From assembly GCA_050743625.1 (NCBI GenBank), contig JBOGED010000648.1, positions 1 through 20,486 of the forward strand: a DNA stretch of 20,486 nucleotides, given 5' to 3'. A program made the translations under genes and the position numbers. The stretch is from JBOGED01 sp050743625. Lineage in GTDB: Bacteria; Actinomycetota; Nitriliruptoria; Euzebyales; Egibacteraceae. Below are positions 16,454 to 20,486 of the stretch, piece by piece. The notes under the pieces were generated by a model that ran no database searches, had not been told where the DNA came from, and saw only the letters and a list, made by a program, of their open reading frames with translations. Numbering within the stretch: the stretch's first letter is position 1; the number at the start of each line of letters is the position of its first letter.

Positions 16454-17484
16454 TAGGACACCTCGAAGAAGCTCATCCAGCCCAGGTCGACGAACTCGGT
16501 CTGGTGGGCGTGGAACATGAAGCGGCCGGGGTGGTCGTAGGTGAACTCGATCATGTGCCGCTCGGCTTGGATCATCGAGATGATGTCGGTGAAGTCGTCG
16601 GGCTCGAGCTTGGTGCCGGTGCGGTACACGTGGAAGAAGTTGGCGTGCAGGTGGATCGAGTTGAGCGGGTCGAACTCGGTGATGTTGATGACGTGCGCGC
16701 GTTGCAGCCGACCGCGCTCGATCGCGATCGGCTCCTGCGCGTAACCGAACGCGATGGTGTTGAGCGCGTACACCTCGTTCTCGCCGTCGAAGTTGGTGTC
16801 GAACGCGTTCATGACCATGATCATCTCGTTGGCGTCCGGCCGGCCCTGCTTCGGGTCGACGATGAACGCGCCGTACAAGCCCCGGTGGATGTGGTCGACC
16901 AACGGCGACGAGTGGCAGTGGTACAGGTGCGTGCCGAACGGCTCGGCGATGAAGTCGTACGTGAACGCCTCGCCCGGCCCTACCTCGCCCACGCCGGGCA
17001 CCCCGTCCATGCTGGCCGGGTGAATGCCGTGGAAGTGGATGGTGTGGAGATGGCCGCTGCCGTTGGTGAAGCGGACGCGGACCCTGTCTCCCTCCGTCGC
17101 CCTGATCGACGGGCCGGGGACCCGGTTGTTGTAGGTCCAGGCCGGGAAGAACACCCCAGGCGCGACCTCGATCTCCTTGTCTACCGCATACACTTCGTAC
17201 TCGCGGACGGTCCTCCCCGACGCGTCCTTGGAGACCGTTCCGGTATCGAACTCGGTGAGCAGCTGATAAGGGGTGAAACCATTGCGGGCGTGGTCCACAG
17301 TCCCGACTGCACCGAGCCCCCCGTGCGCCATAGCCATATTGGGGTTGCCGTGGGAGTCGCCGTGACCGCCAGACGGCGCCGCGCGGGCTCGAGACTGACC
17401 TTGGCTGGCCAGGGCACCAGCACCACCCGCCAGTCCAGCGGCACCCAGACCGCGCAAGAACCTCCTCCTCGCCAGCATGCTCAT
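16453..17484 (-). CDS. TAT-exported two-domain multicopper oxidase
   Basis: A 343-aa multicopper oxidase. The N-terminus has a twin-arginine signal (RRRFLRG, 6-12) followed by a hydrophobic stretch. A histidine-rich linker lies at about 41-55. Copper motifs are H150-F-H152, H189-C-H191 with C190 as the type 1 cysteine, H278-L-H280 and H325-A-H327, so all four HxH pairs are present. This favours a laccase-like oxidase with a trinuclear site over a copper nitrite reductase. The expected axial position near the type 1 site reads leucine (RGLYG). ATG at 17484 is chosen because it overlaps the upstream TGA (ATGA) and has GGGGAGG at 17492-17498. It is probably exported, with metal or phenol substrates unknown. 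Confidence 0.88.
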   Translation of the reverse strand: MSMLARRRFLRGLGAAGLAGGAGALASQGQSRARAAPSGGHGDSHGNPNMAMAHGGLGAVGTVDHARNGFTPYQLLTEFDTGTVSKDASGRTVREYEVYAVDKEIEVAPGVFFPAWTYNNRVPGPSIRATEGDRVRVRFTNGSGHLHTIHFHGIHPASMDGVPGVGEVGPGEAFTYDFIAEPFGTHLYHCHSSPLVDHIHRGLYGAFIVDPKQGRPDANEMIMVMNAFDTNFDGENEVYALNTIAFGYAQEPIAIERGRLQRAHVINITEFDPLNSIHLHANFFHVYRTGTKLEPDDFTDIISMIQAERHMIEFTYDHPGRFMFHAHQTEFVDLGWMSFFEVS

Positions 17485-18335
17485 CCCCGCACCTCCCCTC
17501 GCCACACCCGCCGCGGACGCGCCGCGGAGGTCGGCGGACCGGTTTCCCGGCGCCGGACGGTCAGCCGCTTGCGTAATGGCGCGGCTGGGACGTCGCCGCC
17601 GGCGCGCGAGCGCGGATCATCCGTGACCGGAGTTGTGTCGCGTGTGGACCGCTTCCCGAGGGAAGCGTCTTGTTGGCTCTGGTCGAGGGAGCCGAAGATG
17701 CTGCGAACCAGTACGTCACCCAAGGCGTGCCGCTCCTCGTCCACTCGGACCCACAACGGCCCCTCGAACGGGGAACGCGTCTCGACGTGCAGGACGGTGC
17801 CCGGGCGGATCCCGAGCTCTCCCAGGTAGCGCAAGACCTTCGGGTCACGGTTCGACACACGCTGGACCAGGAACCGGCTGCCCTCTGGCGTGATGCCCAG
17901 CGGCTGAGGCCAACGCTCCTGATGCGTGCCGTCTTTGGGTGGGATCGGGTCGCCGTGAGGATCGTGCGTCGGGTGTCCCAGCACCGCGGCGATGCGCGCC
18001 TCGAGGCGATCACTGATCACATGCTCGAGCACCTCGGCCTCGTCGTGCACCTCGTCCCACGGCACGCCAAGGCACTGGTACAGGTAGGTCTCGATCAACC
18101 GGTGACGGCGGACCGTCCGGAGCGCTTGCGCCTCACCGCGCGCGGTGAGGACAAGCTCGCCTAACGGTCCGCGAATCAGCAGCCCTTCGGCCTCCAGCCG
18201 CTTGACCATCGCGGACACCGACGGCGGTGACACACCCAGACGCTCGGCGAGCCGAGCGTTGACCGCGTGCTCGCCTTGAGTCGCGAGGGCATAGACCGCC
18301 TTCAGGTAATCCTCGACCGCACCCGTCGTTCTCAT
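17481..18335 (-). CDS. DtxR/MntR-family metal-dependent repressor
   Basis: A 284-aa regulator. The N-terminal winged helix is about 1-65, with the recognition helix around SPPSVSAMVKRLEAEG. The metal-binding and dimerisation domain is about 66-125, and an SH3/FeoA-like domain spans about 145-215. Metal ligands follow the MntR pattern: D9, H78, E101, E104 and H105, where DtxR/IdeR would have a cysteine at the 101 position. The MntR glutamate at the next N-terminal site is lysine here (K12). A basic, disordered tail (about 218-284) is extra. ATG at 18335 with GGAG upstream. It overlaps the multicopper oxidase start by 4 bases, so it likely controls that gene and the ZIP transporter, probably in response to manganese or iron. 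Confidence 0.88.
   Translation of the reverse strand: MRTTGAVEDYLKAVYALATQGEHAVNARLAERLGVSPPSVSAMVKRLEAEGLLIRGPLGELVLTARGEAQALRTVRRHRLIETYLYQCLGVPWDEVHDEAEVLEHVISDRLEARIAAVLGHPTHDPHGDPIPPKDGTHQERWPQPLGITPEGSRFLVQRVSNRDPKVLRYLGELGIRPGTVLHVETRSPFEGPLWVRVDEERHALGDVLVRSIFGSLDQSQQDASLGKRSTRDTTPVTDDPRSRAGGDVPAAPLRKRLTVRRRETGPPTSAARPRRVWRGEVRG
17492..17498 (-). promoter_or_regulatory. ribosome binding site of the multicopper oxidase
   Basis: GGGGAGG lies 7 bases before the ATG at 17484 and inside the end of the DtxR-type gene. It argues against the upstream in-frame GTG at 17505. Confidence 0.6.
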
Positions 18336-18361
18336 GGTGTTACCCGCTCCTTCAGCCCACT

Positions 18362-18377
18362 GTTAGTCTAGGCTAAC
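18362..18377. promoter_or_regulatory. near-palindromic DtxR-type operator candidate
   Basis: GTTAGTCTAGGCTAAC is symmetric at 14 of 16 positions, with GTTAG/CTAAC ends like those in DtxR/IdeR boxes but with wider spacing. It lies 27-42 bases before the DtxR-type start, fitting autoregulation. Confidence 0.55.
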
Positions 18378-18414
18378 GTCAAGAGTTTGACCAGGCCAAA
18401 TCCGCGATGCGGGT

Positions 18415-19044
18415 TCACTCGAGTCGCAGGAGGCCGCGTTGCAGCGCCGCGACGACCGCGGCGGTGCGGTCGTCGACGCCAAGCTTGCCGAACACGTGAA
18501 TGAGATGCGTCTTGACCGTTGCCTCGCTGATGAACAACGCGCCGGCGATCTCCTTGTTCGTCGCGCCGCGTGCGACGTGGCGGAGCACCTCTACCTCACG
18601 ATCCGTCAACGTTTCGGCCACCGGTGCGCGGACCGCGACCATGAGGCGGGCGGCGACGGCCGGAGCCAGGACGGACTCGCCACGCGCGGCCTTTCGGATC
18701 GCCTGGAACAGCTCCTCGCGCGGTGTGTCCTTCAACAGGTAGCCGGTCGCGCCGGCCTCGACCACCCTCAGGATGTCGCCGTCGCCGTCATACGTCGTGA
18801 GCACGAGGACCCTGATGCCGGGATGGTCGGCCTGGATCCGCTCGGTCGCGGACACCCCGTCGAGGATGGGCATGCGGAGGTCCATAAGGACGACGTGCGG
18901 CTGAGATCGGCCGATCTCAGCGAGAGCCTGTAACCCGTTCGCGGCCTCGCCGACCACGTGCAAGTCCTCTTCGCCGCTGAGCATCCCGCGTAACCCGTCC
19001 CGCACGACCGGATGGTCGTCGACGATGAGGACGCGGATCGTCAT
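18415..19044 (-). CDS. NarL/FixJ-family response regulator
   Basis: A 209-aa response regulator. The receiver domain (about 1-120) contains D9/D10 (VLIVDDHPVVRDG), phosphorylation site D55 (MDLRMP), T83/T84 and K105 (YLLKDTP). A LuxR-type helix-turn-helix (about 140-205) carries LTDREVEVL and SEATVKTHL. It overlaps the stop of the upstream histidine kinase by 4 bases (ATGA), so the two form a co-translated pair. The signal is unknown. It precedes the DtxR-type operon by 79 bases on the same strand, but a separate operator there argues for independent control of the metal genes. Confidence 0.92.
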   Translation of the reverse strand: MTIRVLIVDDHPVVRDGLRGMLSGEEDLHVVGEAANGLQALAEIGRSQPHVVLMDLRMPILDGVSATERIQADHPGIRVLVLTTYDGDGDILRVVEAGATGYLLKDTPREELFQAIRKAARGESVLAPAVAARLMVAVRAPVAETLTDREVEVLRHVARGATNKEIAGALFISEATVKTHLIHVFGKLGVDDRTAAVVAALQRGLLRLE

Positions 19045-20483
19045 CGCTGTGCCTGGCCCGACGGCAGCGTCGCCATGACGGTGGTTCCCTCACCGGGAGC
19101 GCTCTCGACGACGAGCTTGCCTCCGAGCATCGAGACGCGTTCTCGCATCCCCGCGAGCCCGAACCCACCTCGCGCCGCGTTTGTGTCGCTCATGTCGAAC
19201 CCCGCGCCGTCGTCGTGCACGTCGAGAGTCGTCTGGTCCTCCATATAGGACAGCGTGACCTCGACCGCGTTCGCTCTGGCGTGCCGCCGCGTGTTCGCGA
19301 GGGCCTCCTGCGCGGCGCGGAGCAGCGTCACCTCGGCGTCGGGCGGCAGCCGGTAGGGCGTTCCAGTAGCGATCGTGCGCGCCGGGATACCCGTCTCCGC
19401 AGCCCAGCGATCGACCACTCGTGACAGGGCGTGCGGCAGCGAGGAGCCCTCGAGGAGCTCGGGGCGGAGGTCTTGGACGGAACGCCGCACCTCTGTCAGG
19501 CTCTCACGAGCCGTCCGGCGTGCCAGATCGAGATGCCGCGCCAGGGCGACCTCGTCGGTCGGCAGGGCCTGCTCGGCGGCCTCGAGTTGCGTGACGATGC
19601 TGGTCAGTCCCTGCGCGACCGTGTCGTGGATCTCCCGGGCGAGACGCTGACGCTCCTCCAGTACCCCTGCGGCCCGGGCCATCTCCGCGAGGCGAAGGTT
19701 CTCAAGCGCCAACCCGGCGGGCGTCGCGATCGTCGCCAGCTTGCGTCGAGTCGCCTCGGAAAAGGCAGTGGTGTTGTGTGACAAGATCAGCAAGGTATCC
19801 GCACTCTCGGCGCGCAGAGGTATGAGCATGGCCGCTCGTGCGCCGAAGGGCTCCGGGTCGACATCGGCTGGTTCGCGGGAAGAGGCCAGCGGCGCCTCGG
19901 GGACCGGCTCGATCGGAGGGATACCGTCCCGTTGCCAAAACACCGCGGAGGTGGGCAGCACGAGGTGGTCGACGTCCGTGAGGTCGAGGTGGTCCCCGAC
20001 GGCGGCGAGCACGGCTTGGGGCGTGCGCGCCGCTCCGGCCGCCGCTCCGGCGCGGAACATGGCGTCCCGTTCCTGCGCTAACTCGTGGCGCTCCTCGCTT
20101 TGCCTGGAGATCGCGTCGATGAACACGCCGACCCCGATGCTGAGCGCCACCGAGCCACCAAGGGTCAGCAACGACCCACGGTCCGCCAGCGCGGCTGGCC
20201 AGTCGTCTCGTGGGAAGATCTGCAAGGCCAGCACGACAGCGATACCGGCGGCGGACAGCAAGTACGACTCGGCCATGGTCATGATCTGCGGGATCAAGCC
20301 GTAGAGCAGCAAGAAATAGGCGTCGCTCCGGCCGCTCAGCGCCCACACGAACGCCCCCGTCCCCGCGAGGTAGGCGATCGCGGGAACGATCCGCCCCCAC
20401 CACTGCGGGTGCGCGACCACCATGACCCAGTGCCATCCCGCGAAGCCGGTGGCGATCGCGAGGTGACCAACCGGCCTGTCCAT
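19041..20483 (-). CDS. NarL-type sensor histidine kinase, start at window edge
   Basis: A 480-aa kinase from an ATG at 20483; the frame stays open to the window end, so the true start may lie outside. The N-terminal part (about 5-125) has several hydrophobic spans. A GAF-like sensing domain follows (about 145-265). The HisKA_3 dimerisation helix is ERQRLAREIHDTVAQGL with phosphoacceptor H286. An ATPase domain (about 370-475) has the N box (EALANTRRHA) and G box (DDGAGFD). It phosphorylates the response regulator encoded next to it (ATGA overlap). The sensed cue is unknown. The HEXXH-like sequence of the H box is the usual one for this family. Confidence 0.9.
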   Translation of the reverse strand: MDRPVGHLAIATGFAGWHWVMVVAHPQWWGRIVPAIAYLAGTGAFVWALSGRSDAYFLLLYGLIPQIMTMAESYLLSAAGIAVVLALQIFPRDDWPAALADRGSLLTLGGSVALSIGVGVFIDAISRQSEERHELAQERDAMFRAGAAAGAARTPQAVLAAVGDHLDLTDVDHLVLPTSAVFWQRDGIPPIEPVPEAPLASSREPADVDPEPFGARAAMLIPLRAESADTLLILSHNTTAFSEATRRKLATIATPAGLALENLRLAEMARAAGVLEERQRLAREIHDTVAQGLTSIVTQLEAAEQALPTDEVALARHLDLARRTARESLTEVRRSVQDLRPELLEGSSLPHALSRVVDRWAAETGIPARTIATGTPYRLPPDAEVTLLRAAQEALANTRRHARANAVEVTLSYMEDQTTLDVHDDGAGFDMSDTNAARGGFGLAGMRERVSMLGGKLVVESAPGEGTTVMATLPSGQAQR

Positions 20484-20486
20484 GTC

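Noticed and set aside
16432..17829. 465-codon plus-strand frame opposite the multicopper oxidase and repressor
   Set aside because: Antisense shadow of two genes with intact copper and metal motifs.

Overview
This is a GC-rich, densely packed chromosomal window, most likely from an uncultured or environmental member of the Actinomycetota. The evidence is frequent GTG starts, purine-rich Shine-Dalgarno sites, a mycothiol-type maleylpyruvate isomerase-fold protein (mycothiol is an actinobacterial thiol), and the gene types present. A GC-rich Chloroflexota or related lineage cannot be excluded. No rRNA, tRNA, CRISPR array or insertion sequence was seen.

Left part (about 1-4211, + strand): a small unknown protein, then coxD (MoxR-type AAA+ ATPase) and coxE (VWA protein), which are accessory factors for maturing the CO dehydrogenase active site. 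They are followed by a 90-aa unknown, a DinB/MDMPI-SCP2 fold protein and a degenerate GIY-YIG-like protein. A strong hairpin at 4223-4270 separates this rightward set from the convergent leftward operon.

Central part (13395-4278, - strand): a tightly spaced set that looks like one long operon. It runs: a small proline/alanine-rich protein, coxM (FAD), coxS (2Fe-2S), coxL (molybdenum subunit with the form I signature AYRCSFR), an XdhC/CoxF-type maturation factor fused to a YHS domain, and coxG. Then come seven genes of unknown role: five small single-span membrane proteins, one 56-aa DUF1059-like protein, and a 512-aa four-span protein built from two copies of the same TM-domain-TM unit. The catalytic genes argue for true aerobic CO oxidation. 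The downstream membrane module is the least explained part of the window and the best candidate for something undescribed, possibly anchoring or electron delivery for the CO dehydrogenase (inference).

Right part (- strand): two metal-homeostasis units. The first is an ArsR/SmtB-type repressor with a complete alpha-5 zinc site, overlapping a cation diffusion facilitator exporter, with a near-canonical SmtB/CzrA-type operator at 14931-14950. The second is a DtxR/MntR-type repressor, a TAT-exported two-domain multicopper oxidase and a ZIP transporter with an extra extracytoplasmic domain. These three are joined by ATGA and TAATG overlaps and preceded by a near-palindrome at 18362-18377. The window ends in a NarL-type two-component pair (histidine kinase then response regulator, ATGA overlap); the kinase start lies at the window edge. 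The 340-base gap at 14920-15259 holds the ArsR operator and two related palindromes.
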